A stretch of DNA of 64,000 nucleotides. Origin: CAYLRU01 sp964386565 (GTDB lineage: Bacteria; Desulfobacterota; Desulfobacteria; Desulfobacterales; UBA5616). Shown here in pieces: positions 41,947 through 51,275 of the stretch. The position numbers were made by a program, and so were the translations under genes. How positions within the stretch are numbered: position 1 is the stretch's first letter; every line of letters begins with the position of its first letter. Below the pieces are notes generated by a model. The model searched no databases, was not told the DNA's origin, and saw only the letters and a list, made by a program, of their open reading frames with translations. The stretch spans positions 1 to 64,000 of the forward strand of contig CAYLRU010000002.1 in the NCBI GenBank assembly GCA_964386565.1. Direction: 5' to 3'.

Positions 41947-43095
41947 CTACACCCCTTTCCCCTGTATGATGCGAAGAATGTTCCGGATATCCGTCGGGGT
42001 GATGAAGACACCGTCAAATCGGTTGGCCAGCACCACCCGTTCGGGACGGTCCACGGCCTGCTTGACCGAACGAACGATCTGTCCCATGTTCATTTCCACG
42101 ACAACGATGTGTTTTGCATGGGCGCATTTCTCCCGAACCAGGTCATAGGGAAACGGCCACAGTGACTGAAGCTCCAGCATGCCGAGCCTTTCACCCTTGG
42201 CCCTTCTGTTTTCCACCACTTCCAACGCGGATCTGGCCGAGCACCCGTAAGAGATGAGAATGCATTCCGCATCCTCTAATCCGTAGGCCTTGTATCGGGT
42301 GATGGCATGGACATTGTTCCTGATTTTATCCACGAGATGATGAAGAAGTTCACTCACGGTACTGGGATCACGCGTGGGAAATCCCCACATGTCGTGAAAC
42401 AGGCCCGTGACATTGTACCGATGCACCCCTCCGAAATCCGACATGGGCAGCCTTCCGTCCTCTCTGGGCAGGTAAGGGTGATAATCCACCCCTTCCCGTA
42501 CCGATGTCTTCAGCCGCTGCACCAGCGGGATATCGCCTTTTTCCGGAATAAATAGGGGTTCCCGGGTGTGGCCGATAATTTCATCAAACAGTAGAATCAC
42601 CGGAGTCCGGTAAGCCTCTGCCATATTAAACGCATCCACGGTAATGGAAAATACATCCTGATTGCAGGATGCGGTCAGTGCAATGACGGCATGGTCGCCG
42701 TGCGTTCCCCACCTGGCCTGATATACATCCCCCTGGCTTGTGCTGGTGGGCAGCCCGGTGGACGGCCCGCCCCGCTGCACATTGACAATGACGCAGGGAA
42801 TCTCCGTCATTACCGCATACCCCAAGGCCTCCTGCATCAGTGAAAAACCGGGGCCGCTGGTCGCGGTCATGGCTTTATCACCGGTCAGCGAAGCGCCGAT
42901 GACGGCACAAATTGAGGCGATTTCATCCTCCATTTGAAGAAATTTTCCGCCTACCCCGGGCAATCGATAGGCCAGTTGTTCGGCGATTTCCGTTGACGGC
43001 GTGATGGGATATCCGGCAAAAAAATCAAGCCCCGCGTACAGTGCGGCCTCCACACAGGCCTCGTTGCCCTGAACAAATCGTTTCTTTTTTTCCAT
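41947..43095 (-). CDS. korA: 2-oxoacid:ferredoxin oxidoreductase, alpha subunit
   Basis: The 382-aa protein has AGYPITPSTEIAEQLA, the MEDEIASICAVIGASLTG glutamate region, TSGPGFSLMQEA and QRGGPSTGLPTSTSQGD, all standard for the KorA alpha subunit. It ends 3 bp before korB and begins 9 bp after korD. Confidence 0.93.
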   Translation of the reverse strand: MEKKKRFVQGNEACVEAALYAGLDFFAGYPITPSTEIAEQLAYRLPGVGGKFLQMEDEIASICAVIGASLTGDKAMTATSGPGFSLMQEALGYAVMTEIPCVIVNVQRGGPSTGLPTSTSQGDVYQARWGTHGDHAVIALTASCNQDVFSITVDAFNMAEAYRTPVILLFDEIIGHTREPLFIPEKGDIPLVQRLKTSVREGVDYHPYLPREDGRLPMSDFGGVHRYNVTGLFHDMWGFPTRDPSTVSELLHHLVDKIRNNVHAITRYKAYGLEDAECILISYGCSARSALEVVENRRAKGERLGMLELQSLWPFPYDLVREKCAHAKHIVVVEMNMGQIVRSVKQAVDRPERVVLANRFDGVFITPTDIRNILRIIQGKGV

Positions 43096-43104
43096 AATTT
43101 TTTC

Positions 43105-43308
43105 CTATTCCGTCAGCACTTCAATGGCAAGGTCCGGACATCTCAATTCGCACAGTTTGCAGCAGATGCAATCTTGGGGCCGCACAGCCACGACCTTTTC
43201 TTCGTCATCCAGTTCGAGGACGTTTTTCGGACAAAAATGAACGCATATACCGCATCCTTTGCACCACTGCCGGTTAATCACATGCTCCTTCAATTTCGGT
43301 CTGCTCAT
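43105..43308 (-). CDS. korD: Ferredoxin-type subunit of 2-oxoacid oxidoreductase
   Basis: The 67-aa protein has two 4Fe-4S sites, CKGCGICVHFCP and CICCKLCELRCP, and is the delta subunit that passes electrons to ferredoxin. In anaerobes these four genes (D, A, B, C) run in this order. Confidence 0.92.
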   Translation of the reverse strand: MSRPKLKEHVINRQWCKGCGICVHFCPKNVLELDDEEKVVAVRPQDCICCKLCELRCPDLAIEVLTE

Positions 43309-43313
43309 TTAAG

Positions 43314-43334
43314 CTTTCACCTTTCAGCCGTCAA
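43314..43334. repeat. Heptad-repeat spacer (three units)
   Basis: Units CTTTCAC, CTTTCAG and CCGTCAA in the 44-bp spacer between the radical SAM gene and korD. Confidence 0.5.
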
Positions 43335-43352
43335 CTAGGTTGCACCATGATG

Positions 43353-44519
43353 TTACACGAACCGGCGCGTTACCCGGGTCAGCACCTCATCCACATTGTC
43401 CGGTGTAATATTCAGCCGGTCACGCCTCTGCTCGGAACGCTCTCTCAACCCGGGATCCTCCAAATCGGTCAAAGTGGTAAAATAACCCAGCCGCCGTCCC
43501 ACCTGGTACAGGCACTGCTCCTCCGGGTCCATATCCAGAAAAGTCTGAAGTACGCCCAGCATCCGGTCCTTTTCTTCGGGCAGTTTTCCATCGACCTCCT
43601 GGAACATGTTCAATATATGATCGCTGACGATGGTACTGTCAATTCCTTCGAGGGCGTCAATGAGTGTGTAAATTTCCTTAACCATTTCCACGTCCGTGGG
43701 TTTTTCAAACCGCCCGGCCGCCACCTCATCCAACAGGGGAATTCCCTCGGGAAGAGCCAGGGTCCTTAACCGGATAAAATCGGGATTGATATGGTTTAAT
43801 GCATCTGCAGTTTCCATGGCGTGCATATGGGAATGTTTCCGCCCGCCCAAACCCGGCATTACATACTCTGAAAGCTCGATGCCCGCCTGTTTTGCCTTCC
43901 GGCCGGCCCTGATATGCACGGCTTTGGTCACCCCCTTTTTCATCAGCTTGAGGACTTCATCCGAACCGGATTCCAGCCCGATGTGGATCCGGTTCAATCC
44001 GGCGGCCCGAATACCGGCCAGATCTTTATCCGTGATACGGGCCACCGTGTGGGACCTTGCGTACGACGTGATCCGCTCTACCCATGGAAACCGCATTTTC
44101 AGGTGATTTAATATTTGGATCAACTCGGCGGGTTTGATGATCATACTGTTGGCATCCTGGAGAAAAACAGATCGCATCCCCCCGGCCATCCAGTTATAGG
44201 CCGCCTGAAATGCCGGCAAATCCCAGGCCATGATATTTCCAGTTGCTTTCCGGATGTCGGAAGTGCTCACATGTCCGTTTTCATCAGCCAGGTCCAGGAT
44301 GGTCCTGACATGCCGGTATACCTCGTCGATATCCCGGATCACATGCTCCACGGGTCGTATGGAAAACCGGGTCCCCTTGTAAACGGAACAAAAGGCGCAA
44401 TGGTTCCATGGACAGTTCCGGGTCACCCGGATCAGCAGGCTGTAAGCCTCGCTTGGCGGCCGGATGGGTCCCTGTTCAAATCCCTGGTAAGGGATGTCTT
44501 TTTTATTATTATCCTTCAT
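43353..44519 (-). CDS. Radical SAM protein, unknown function
   Basis: The 388-aa protein has RNCPWNHCAFC near residue 35, giving C-x4-C-x2-C instead of the usual C-x3-C-x2-C. It is followed by the barrel motifs FLQDANSMI, GLNRIHIGLESGSDEVLKLM and YVMPGLGG. The RVTRNCPWNHCAFC opening is typical of a family common in sulfate reducers, for which I know no function. It sits 44 bp upstream of korD on the same strand, so it may be co-expressed with korDABC. Whether it serves those enzymes is not shown. Confidence 0.8.
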   Translation of the reverse strand: MKDNNKKDIPYQGFEQGPIRPPSEAYSLLIRVTRNCPWNHCAFCSVYKGTRFSIRPVEHVIRDIDEVYRHVRTILDLADENGHVSTSDIRKATGNIMAWDLPAFQAAYNWMAGGMRSVFLQDANSMIIKPAELIQILNHLKMRFPWVERITSYARSHTVARITDKDLAGIRAAGLNRIHIGLESGSDEVLKLMKKGVTKAVHIRAGRKAKQAGIELSEYVMPGLGGRKHSHMHAMETADALNHINPDFIRLRTLALPEGIPLLDEVAAGRFEKPTDVEMVKEIYTLIDALEGIDSTIVSDHILNMFQEVDGKLPEEKDRMLGVLQTFLDMDPEEQCLYQVGRRLGYFTTLTDLEDPGLRERSEQRRDRLNITPDNVDEVLTRVTRRFV

Positions 44520-44558
44520 ATGCCTTTTTCGTTATATGTTTCCGTAACAATGACGGTC

Positions 44559-44590
44559 TCGTAAAAAAGTCTGAAAATAACTTTTTGCGA
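44559..44590. repeat. TCGTAAAAA palindrome, copy 1
   Basis: Imperfect inverted repeat: TCGTAAAAAAG at 44559-44569 against CTTTTTGCGA at 44581-44590. A wider arm TCTGAAAAT also finds a match in ATTTTTCAGA about 45 bases on. It lies in the divergent region between the radical SAM gene and mltG. A similar element lies at 52200. Confidence 0.6.
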
Positions 44591-44817
44591 ATTCATCAAC
44601 AATGATTTTTCAGATTTTAAAGAATAAAATAACCCGTAATGCCTGATTAGTCAAATATGCAATCGTTACAAAAATACCTGTAAACAGCCTCGGGTTGTCC
44701 TGCAGCATCTTGCCGTTTGACATGGATGGGGCTTTTGGCATATGAATAGGCACTGCTTTTATAATGATTGCCTGCCTTTCCACGGAACGGTCTGGATAAA
44801 AAAAATTGAAAGTATCC

Positions 44818-45810
44818 ATGAACATCACCATATCACTGTTTTTCGCAGCATTTGCAGCGGCCGCGGCAGTGTTCCTGGAAACACGGCTATATGGAGATTA
44901 TCCCGTAAGCCGGGAGGCTGCGGAAAAAACCGTGATGATCTCGACCGGTCAAAGCTTCGGCACCGTCATCGAAATTCTGTCCGGAGAGGGCCTGGTGAAA
45001 AACCCGCTGAAATTCAAACTGCTCGCCAGGATCAAGGGATACGACAAACGGATCAGGGCCGGTGAATACCGGCTTTCCACGGAAATGTCACCCATACAGA
45101 TGCTTGAAAAAATGGTGCGGGGCGACGTGGTTCTTCACCGGTTGACCATCCCTGAAGGGTACGATCTGGCCCGGATTGCCTCCGCTGTTGAACTTTGCGG
45201 TTGGGGTGACAAGTCCGCTTTTTTGGCTGCCGCCCGGGATGAAGCATTTGTCAAAAAACTTGGCTTTGACGCAAAAACATTTGAGGGATATTTATTCCCG
45301 GAAACATACTATTTCCCCAAAGATGCCGACATCAGAACCATTATCACGACCATGGCCGAACGGTTTAAATCCATTTTCAAACCCGAGTGGGAAAAAAGGG
45401 CAAAAGATAAGGGATTCACGGTTCATCAGATCGTCACACTGGCGTCGATCATCGAAAAGGAAACCGGTGTGGACGCGGAACGTCCCATTATTTCATCCGT
45501 CTTCCATAACCGTCTGAAAAAGGGAATGCGCCTGGAAAGCGACCCGTCGGTCATCTACGGTATTGAAGACTTTGACGGCAATATCACCCGGAAGCATCTC
45601 AATGCCCACACCCCATACAATACCTATAAAATCAAGGGTCTTCCACCGGGTCCCATTGCCAATCCCGGCATAAAGTCCATTGAGGCCGCGCTTTTCCCCG
45701 CAAATACAAATTTTTTGTATTTCGTGTCTAAAAAAGATTCAACGCACCAGTTTTCCACCAACATCCGGGACCATAACCGGGCCGTTCGAAAATATCAATT
45801 GGGCCGGTAA
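44818..45810 (+). CDS. mltG: Endolytic murein transglycosylase MltG
   Basis: MltG cuts nascent glycan strands and may set their length. The 330-aa protein has a signal-anchor helix (ISLFFAAFAAAAAVFL), a LysM-like part (about 35-110) and the YceG domain with TLASIIEKETG holding the catalytic Glu, and RLKKGMRLESDPSVIYG. I prefer the ATG at 44818. A TTG at 44806 would add four residues. Confidence 0.93.
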   Translation: MNITISLFFAAFAAAAAVFLETRLYGDYPVSREAAEKTVMISTGQSFGTVIEILSGEGLVKNPLKFKLLARIKGYDKRIRAGEYRLSTEMSPIQMLEKMVRGDVVLHRLTIPEGYDLARIASAVELCGWGDKSAFLAAARDEAFVKKLGFDAKTFEGYLFPETYYFPKDADIRTIITTMAERFKSIFKPEWEKRAKDKGFTVHQIVTLASIIEKETGVDAERPIISSVFHNRLKKGMRLESDPSVIYGIEDFDGNITRKHLNAHTPYNTYKIKGLPPGPIANPGIKSIEAALFPANTNFLYFVSKKDSTHQFSTNIRDHNRAVRKYQLGR

Positions 45811-45821
45811 AACGGGGAAAA

Positions 45822-46937
45822 ATGTTAAAAGGCCATTCAGAATCCCATATCCAGAAAATCCGGACATCTCTGACTTCATGGTATGTGAAAAACAAAAGGG
45901 ATCTTCCCTGGCGGAAAACACGTGACCCTTATGCCATATGGGTATCCGAAGTCATGCTCCAGCAAACACAGGTCAACACGGTGATCCCGTATTATGAAAA
46001 GTTTTTGGCATCTTTTCCGGACATCGACACCCTGGCCCGGGCCGATATGGCAGAAGTACTGAAAAAGTGGGAAGGATTGGGATACTATGCACGGGCACGT
46101 CATCTGCACCAGGCGGCAAACATCCTGTTAAAAGATTTTCACGGGAAAATACCCCGGAGCTACGATGACATCCACCGACTGCCCGGCGTCGGGAATTATA
46201 TCGCATCGGCCGTTTTAAGCATTGCCTTTGGATTGCCCCATGCGGCGGTGGACGGAAACGTCAAGCGCGTGTTGTCCCGCCTGCTGCTCCTATATGATCC
46301 GGTAAACATGCCGTCGGCCCACAACATATTTAAAAAATGGGCGGGTATACTTCTGGACAGGAAAAACCCGGGGACCTTTAACCAGGCTCTAATGGAACTC
46401 GGAGCCCTGGTCTGTACGCCCAAAAACCCCGGCTGCGGCAAATGCCCCGTCCAAGACCTTTGTGCGGCATTTCAGGATAACGTAACCGACCATTACCCCA
46501 AACGGATCAAAACCGGACGAATTCCGGAATATCACATTGCCGTAGGGGTGGTTTTTAAAAAGGACCGGGTTTTGATCACCCGGCGAAAACCGATGGGCTT
46601 GCTGGGAGGATTGTGGGAGTTTCCCGGGGGAAAGGTTAAGAAAGACGAAGCCCCCGAACAGGCCTGTGTCCGGGAGCTCCGTGAAGAGGTGAATTTAGAC
46701 GTCCGGGTGGATAAATTCGTAACACAAATCAGACATGCATATACCCATTTTAAAATCGTCATGGACGTCTTTACCTGCCGGTATGTGTCCGGCAGAATCC
46801 GGCTGAACGGACCTGCGGATTTTAAATGGATAAAACTTTCCCGCATTGATAAGTATGCCTTTCCCAAGGCAAATCACAAATTCCTTCCCGCCCTCCTGGA
46901 AATGGAAGGCCCCGGAACCGGAAACAAAAAAAATTAA
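45822..46937 (+). CDS. mutY: A/G-specific adenine DNA glycosylase MutY
   Basis: MutY removes adenine opposite 8-oxoguanine. The 371-aa protein has catalytic Glu43 (SEVMLQQTQV), the HhH LPGVGNYIASA (120-130), Asp144 (VDGNVKRV), and cluster cysteines 198, 205, 208 and 214 (C-x6-C-x2-C-x5-C). A C-terminal NUDIX-like lesion-recognition domain (about 235-365) has an unusually intact NUDIX box (GGKVKKDE...RELREEV). It follows mltG by 11 bp. An oxidative-damage enzyme fits a genome exposed to some oxygen stress. Confidence 0.94.
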   Translation: MLKGHSESHIQKIRTSLTSWYVKNKRDLPWRKTRDPYAIWVSEVMLQQTQVNTVIPYYEKFLASFPDIDTLARADMAEVLKKWEGLGYYARARHLHQAANILLKDFHGKIPRSYDDIHRLPGVGNYIASAVLSIAFGLPHAAVDGNVKRVLSRLLLLYDPVNMPSAHNIFKKWAGILLDRKNPGTFNQALMELGALVCTPKNPGCGKCPVQDLCAAFQDNVTDHYPKRIKTGRIPEYHIAVGVVFKKDRVLITRRKPMGLLGGLWEFPGGKVKKDEAPEQACVRELREEVNLDVRVDKFVTQIRHAYTHFKIVMDVFTCRYVSGRIRLNGPADFKWIKLSRIDKYAFPKANHKFLPALLEMEGPGTGNKKN

Positions 46938-47004
46938 CGTTTCAACGTACCGATCGATAATTCCGTTGCCGAACCCACACGGTAAAGCGACGGGGATTGA
47001 TCTT

Positions 47005-47562
47005 TTAACCGCCCCATGCCCACTGGTCCGCCGCACAGGTATTCAGCCAAACCGGCATATCCCCGGCATCAAGGCAGCGCCTTAAGTGATCGCATACCAA
47101 AAGATCCGTTGGAAACGCCATATTTGCCGGAAGGGAGTCCAAAGGAAAAAACCTGACTTTCTCGGCGTCCGAGCCGGCTTTTAAATCACCGCCGATCCAT
47201 TTGCCCCAAAACCAGATCCCCACGGTTTGCCGCTCCATGTCGTGAAAATTGGAATGCACGGTAAATACCGGACCGATGTCAATCGTCAGTCCGGTCTCTT
47301 CAAACGCTTCCCTCCTGGCCGCCTGGCGGACATCTTCGTTCCATTCCAGGTGGCCGCATGGGATACACCACATGCCTTCATATGTCCCCAGCCTTTTTAC
47401 CAGAAGAATTTGACTTTCCTTTACGACAATAATCGCCACACCTACTGTGGGATTCCGGTAATGCTTAATATTGCAGGCGGAACAAAACAAGCGGTTTTTT
47501 TCCCCGTCGTGGATCCGGGTCAATCTTTTTCCGCAATACGGACAAAAAACAAATTCCATCAT
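47005..47562 (-). CDS. NUDIX hydrolase with N-terminal zinc ribbon
   Basis: The 185-aa protein has a zinc ribbon (Cys7, Cys10, Cys27, Cys30: CPYCGKR and CSACNIK) followed by a NUDIX domain with box GHLEWNEDVRQAARREAFEETGL. The zinc ribbon resembles NudC-type and related ADP-ribose/NADH hydrolases, but the NudC SQPWPFPxS motif is missing. The substrate is unknown. It converges on mutY. Confidence 0.87.
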   Translation of the reverse strand: MMEFVFCPYCGKRLTRIHDGEKNRLFCSACNIKHYRNPTVGVAIIVVKESQILLVKRLGTYEGMWCIPCGHLEWNEDVRQAARREAFEETGLTIDIGPVFTVHSNFHDMERQTVGIWFWGKWIGGDLKAGSDAEKVRFFPLDSLPANMAFPTDLLVCDHLRRCLDAGDMPVWLNTCAADQWAWGG

Positions 47563-47795
47563 GTCTCCTCTTCATCGTCTTAATCCGATATGATCGTCTT
47601 CTATCTGAATTTACCGGATATTTGTCAAGCCTGTAAATTCCAAGCCGGGGTTTTGACCAATTCCCGTCAATTTTCGTTTCGCGATGCCATTGTGTTTAAA
47701 GACCTTGCCCCCCCGTGCTTTTTCCGATATGAAGATTTACACAACAAAGCAACATCCGAATCTATTCTCCAAACTTTTCTTTCGGGATATCCATT

Positions 47796-49148
47796 ATGCA
47801 AAACAAAGCCGTTTCAGAACAGTTTGCCGAATTTGTCGCTGACCTGTCATATTCCCATCTTACCGAATCCCAGGTTTATCAGTTGAAGACTTTTTTTCTG
47901 GACTGGCTGGCATCCGCAATTGCCGGTCAAACGGAAACACCCGTGAAAATACTGGATACGGTAATCAGAAACATGGGCGGCGTCCCCGAAGCCACGGTTT
48001 TCCCGGGGCTTAGAAAGGCCCCGTGTCTGTTTGCCGCACTGACGAACGGGGCGTCTTCCCACGTAAAGGAAATGGACGACCTTCACAGAGCATCCATTTT
48101 TCACCCATCTGCCGCCATTATGCCCGCTGTTTTTGCTTCAGCCGAGCAGACCCATGTTACGGGAAAGGAAATGCTTGCGGCCATTGCAGCGGGTTTTGAG
48201 GTGGGCATTCGAATTGCATTGGCATCAGGCCCGTCGCATTACCGTCACTGGCACACCACGGGAACCTGCGGGACCTTCGGCGCTGCTGCAGGTGCCGCCA
48301 AAGTCCTGGGGCTCAATGCCGATGAAATTGCATGGGCAATGGGATCAGCCGGAACACAAGCGGCCGGCCTGTGGGAATTTTTACGGGAAAATGCCATGAG
48401 CAAGCAATTGCATGCAGGCAAGGCAGCCTTTAACGGCCTCCTTTCAGCCCTGTTGGCACAAAATGGTTTTACCGGCGCCAGGCACATCCTGGAAGGTCCA
48501 AAAGGTTTCTTCGCCGCCACCTCGGCGGAAAACCCGTCTGACGGATATCTTGACGGGCTGGGGTCTGAATTCTTGTTTGAGCAGAATTCATTGAAATACT
48601 ATGCATCCTGCGGCCACACCCATTCGGCTGTTGAAGCGACCGTCAAGGCCCTCTCGACCTCCCCCTGCAATCCGGATGATATTGATCATATCCGGGTTTC
48701 CGTTTACCAGGCCGCACTGGATCTGTTGGGCACGGTGTCGCCGGACACCCCCCTTGCCGCAAAATTCAATTTGCCTTTCTGTGTCGCCCTGGCCGTTAAA
48801 TTCGGGCATGCCGGAATCGATGAATTCAACGAGACGAACTTAAATGATCCGGAAATAAAACGCCTGATGGCCTGCATTTCCATAAACAGCGATCCTCAAT
48901 TAAGTGATGCGTATCCGGAAAAATGGCCGGCGCGGGTGGAGATTAAAACCAGGACCGGCAGCATCTTCATGGGCCAGGTGGACAGCCCCAAGGGGGATTC
49001 TGAAAACCCGTTGACCCGGGAGGAGTTGCTGGAAAAATTTCACCTTCTGACAAATGGTCTTATCAACAAAACCCTTGCTGAAAAGCTGGTCGATCAGGCC
49101 ATGAACCTGGAATCCATTCCCGATGTTGCAAACATGGTGAATTTATAA
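47796..49148 (+). CDS. MmgE/PrpD family protein
   Basis: The 450-aa protein is full length for the MmgE/PrpD fold (2-methylcitrate dehydratase, cis-aconitate decarboxylase, iminodisuccinate epimerase). It has LTNGASSHVKEMDDLHR, which matches the active-site region, IAAGFEVGIRIALASG and GHTHSAVEATVKAL. The substrate cannot be inferred. Nearby single genes (metal-dependent hydrolase, CoA transferase) are on other strands and do not prove a pathway. The ATG has a weak ribosome binding site. Confidence 0.87.
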   Translation: MQNKAVSEQFAEFVADLSYSHLTESQVYQLKTFFLDWLASAIAGQTETPVKILDTVIRNMGGVPEATVFPGLRKAPCLFAALTNGASSHVKEMDDLHRASIFHPSAAIMPAVFASAEQTHVTGKEMLAAIAAGFEVGIRIALASGPSHYRHWHTTGTCGTFGAAAGAAKVLGLNADEIAWAMGSAGTQAAGLWEFLRENAMSKQLHAGKAAFNGLLSALLAQNGFTGARHILEGPKGFFAATSAENPSDGYLDGLGSEFLFEQNSLKYYASCGHTHSAVEATVKALSTSPCNPDDIDHIRVSVYQAALDLLGTVSPDTPLAAKFNLPFCVALAVKFGHAGIDEFNETNLNDPEIKRLMACISINSDPQLSDAYPEKWPARVEIKTRTGSIFMGQVDSPKGDSENPLTREELLEKFHLLTNGLINKTLAEKLVDQAMNLESIPDVANMVNL

Positions 49149-49186
49149 GGGTAAAAAAAAAAGAAAATGGATCAACATCTGTCGGG

Positions 49187-50176
49187 TTACCCGCCTTTAA
49201 ACAAACGCCGGGGATTATCCTCCAAAATGGTTTTAACCTGCTCGTCGGATATCCCGGCATTTTTTAAAAACGGAATAATATTTTTAAACAAATGAGTGAC
49301 ATGCCAGTTTTCCAGAAGCGGCCTGAACGGTTCCGGCAGCTCCGGGCTTGGACGACCCAGCCAATAGGCGATGGTATCATGGGAAAGTATTATCCGGTTG
49401 ATGTGTCCGGTCCCGATCAAACCCATGATTACCGCATATTTTTCATTCTCCATGGGACAATCCTCCACGATCTGGATGCCCATCCGATCAAAAGCGTCAT
49501 ACACGCCTTTGTTGAGGACTTCCATATGATAATGAATATCGGTGCTGTCACTCATATGACCGATCATGATCCTGGCAGGATCAGCCCCCTCATCAATGAG
49601 CAACTGTGCCTGTTCGGGTCCCATACTGCCCCCCTGGGTATGGGTGATAATGGGAACGCCGGTTTCTTTCTGCGCCCTTGCCGCCGCTTTAAAGAACATC
49701 CGCTCATAGTCGGTGATCATGTCCTTGCTGCTGGCCAGTTTGATGACACCTGCCTTTATGCCGGTTTTTCCGATACCATGCGTGATTTCAGTCATGAACA
49801 TCTCATAGATCTCTTCCGTGGCATCCGAGACGATATTACGGAATTTAAAATAGGGAGAGGCGCCCATATCCTCGAAATAAAAACCAGTGGCGCAAATGAT
49901 GTTTATCCCGGATTTTTCTGAAACCTCTTTTAACAGTTCCGGGTCGCGTCCGGTCTCGTTGGGTGTCGCATCCACAAAGGACTTCACACCGTACGCCTTG
50001 ACCTCCGCCATGGTCTCAAGGCCGGCCGATACCGCTGCTTCGCGGTCAAACGGCGCCATGGTGCAGTCGCCGTACCAGCCCGGATATCCGAAAATAACAT
50101 GTTCGTGCATCAAGGTAACACCGAGATCATCCGGAGAAATCGGTCCGGTGACCGTATTCACCACTGTTTGTTTCAT
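49187..50176 (-). CDS. Phosphotriesterase-like metal-dependent hydrolase
   Basis: The 329-aa amidohydrolase-superfamily protein keeps the complete binuclear site: HEH with His24 and His26, carboxylated Lys146 (GVIKLASS), His179 (THTQGG), His207 (GHMSD) and Asp267 (LSHDT). Members are mostly lactonases or esters/phosphotriester hydrolases. The natural substrate is unknown. It converges with the MmgE/PrpD gene, but is on the opposite strand. Confidence 0.88.
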   Translation of the reverse strand: MKQTVVNTVTGPISPDDLGVTLMHEHVIFGYPGWYGDCTMAPFDREAAVSAGLETMAEVKAYGVKSFVDATPNETGRDPELLKEVSEKSGINIICATGFYFEDMGASPYFKFRNIVSDATEEIYEMFMTEITHGIGKTGIKAGVIKLASSKDMITDYERMFFKAAARAQKETGVPIITHTQGGSMGPEQAQLLIDEGADPARIMIGHMSDSTDIHYHMEVLNKGVYDAFDRMGIQIVEDCPMENEKYAVIMGLIGTGHINRIILSHDTIAYWLGRPSPELPEPFRPLLENWHVTHLFKNIIPFLKNAGISDEQVKTILEDNPRRLFKGG

Positions 50177-50271
50177 AAGACCTCCTTTGTACGGCTTTTA
50201 AATCGGAATCGTTGAAGGTATATTTATCGGAACAACCATTGCGCGAAGTTTATGCATGGGATCGAATGCTC

Positions 50272-50299
50272 TCCAACCGGCAACCCGAAACTGAATATC
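50272..50299. repeat. Heptad-repeat spacer (four units)
   Basis: Phased units TCCAACC, GGCAACC, CGAAACT and GAATATC between the phosphotriesterase-like gene and csp. Confidence 0.5.
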
Positions 50300-50409
50300 C
50301 TATACGCCCAAATTCCGTTTTATGCAATATCCAATAACTTTGACGTGACTTCCCGTGCTTTTGCTGTTTATTCTTAAATGCATTGTTTTTTAACGTTTTT
50401 AAAAAAATC

Positions 50410-50437
50410 TTGATTTAATAATGAAACGGGTTATCAT
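50410..50437 (+). promoter_or_regulatory. Candidate promoter of csp
   Basis: TTGATT at 50410-50415 and TATCAT at 50432-50437 with a 16-base spacer. The predicted start is near 50444, leaving a leader of about 120 nt. Confidence 0.4.
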
Positions 50438-50562
50438 AAAATTGATATTATCGGTCGCCTTATTTCCATAAGGCCTGTATCGTTCTACGGGGAATGCCCA
50501 TTTTGCTGGAGTGGCATCCTGAATAGTGGAACCAAATTATTATAGAGGGGGGGGAAGCTACT

Positions 50563-50763
50563 TTGGCAGACGGTATCGTAAAATGGTTTGATGACAAAAA
50601 AGGGTATGGTTTTATCGAGCAGGAAGACGGACCGGACATCTTTGTTCATTATTCCGGGATTCAGGGAACCGGTTTCAAATCCTTGAATGAAGGGGATCGG
50701 GTTACCTTTGATGTTGAACAAGGCAACAAGGGCCCGGCAGCCGTTAATGTGGTTGTAAAATAA
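50563..50763 (+). CDS. CspA-family cold-shock protein
   Basis: The 66-aa cold-shock domain has both RNA-binding motifs, KGYGFI and DIFVHYS, and the opening GIVKWF of this family of RNA chaperones. It starts with TTG (50563) after a G-rich ribosome binding site (AGGGGGGGGAAG). A strong terminator follows at 50786, so it is monocistronic. Confidence 0.95.
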   Translation: MADGIVKWFDDKKGYGFIEQEDGPDIFVHYSGIQGTGFKSLNEGDRVTFDVEQGNKGPAAVNVVVK

Positions 50764-50785
50764 GAAGCATTGCAGAAAAAAATAA

Positions 50786-50823
50786 ATCAGGATATTTTAT
50801 TCGGTTAAAATATCCTGATTTTC
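50786..50823 (+). terminator. Strong terminator after csp
   Basis: A perfect 14-bp stem (50786-50799 with 50806-50819) caps a six-base TTCGGT loop. It is followed by a short T-run. Confidence 0.8.
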
Positions 50824-51275
50824 ATAAAAATATCTATCCTGCAGACTTCCCTATTCGAAAAAGACCCATCACACGAAAAGCACCCCCCCAGATCAACAGC
50901 GAAGCCTGAGTCGATCCGAAAATACAACCGTATTTCCCTCTATACGGGAGGCGATTTCTTTTCTCTCTTCAAAATACCTCAAATGGGAAACAGCCTCTCC
51001 GGTTGACCGGCAGCAATCGATTTGGGCACATTGCTTTGTAAAAATCCCTCAACCCGGAAAAAAATAAGGGGAAAAGTCTTGATTTTTCTGACAAGTGGTG
51101 ATTAGACATCAAGCCTTATGGGTTTTGTTGATTCAAACCTGAAGCTGTTTTTTACATGACATCTTCATGGCAACTTATCGTGAATGCCGGGAGCCGGACG
51201 GATACGGTTTTTGACCGTCCGGGGATATAAAACCGAAGGGCATCATAATTTCCCGGCATCAAGGAGGTACGTGAT
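50824..51275. other. Gene-free region between csp and UbiA gene
   Basis: No ORF with support on either strand. The one notable element is a perfect 8-bp inverted repeat, CCGGACGG at 51194-51201 against CCGTCCGG at 51215-51222, about 55 bases upstream of the UbiA start. It could be an operator or an RNA hairpin in its leader. Confidence 0.5.

Larger units (their letters stand above)
50177..50562. other. Divergent intergenic region before the cold-shock gene
   Basis: No coding signal. It holds a 7-bp repeat run at 50272-50299, a candidate promoter at 50410-50437 and about 120 nt of predicted leader. Within the leader, GGAATGCC (around 50492) can pair with GGCATCC (around 50514). Structured leaders are common before cold-shock genes. 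Confidence 0.5.

Noticed and set aside
47590..47886. Plus-strand ORF of 98 aa upstream of the MmgE/PrpD gene
   Set aside because: It overlaps the start of the well-supported gene in another frame and shows no conserved features.
49292..49921. Plus-strand ORF of 209 aa antisense to the phosphotriesterase-like gene
   Set aside because: Shadow of a gene with a full set of metal ligands on the other strand.
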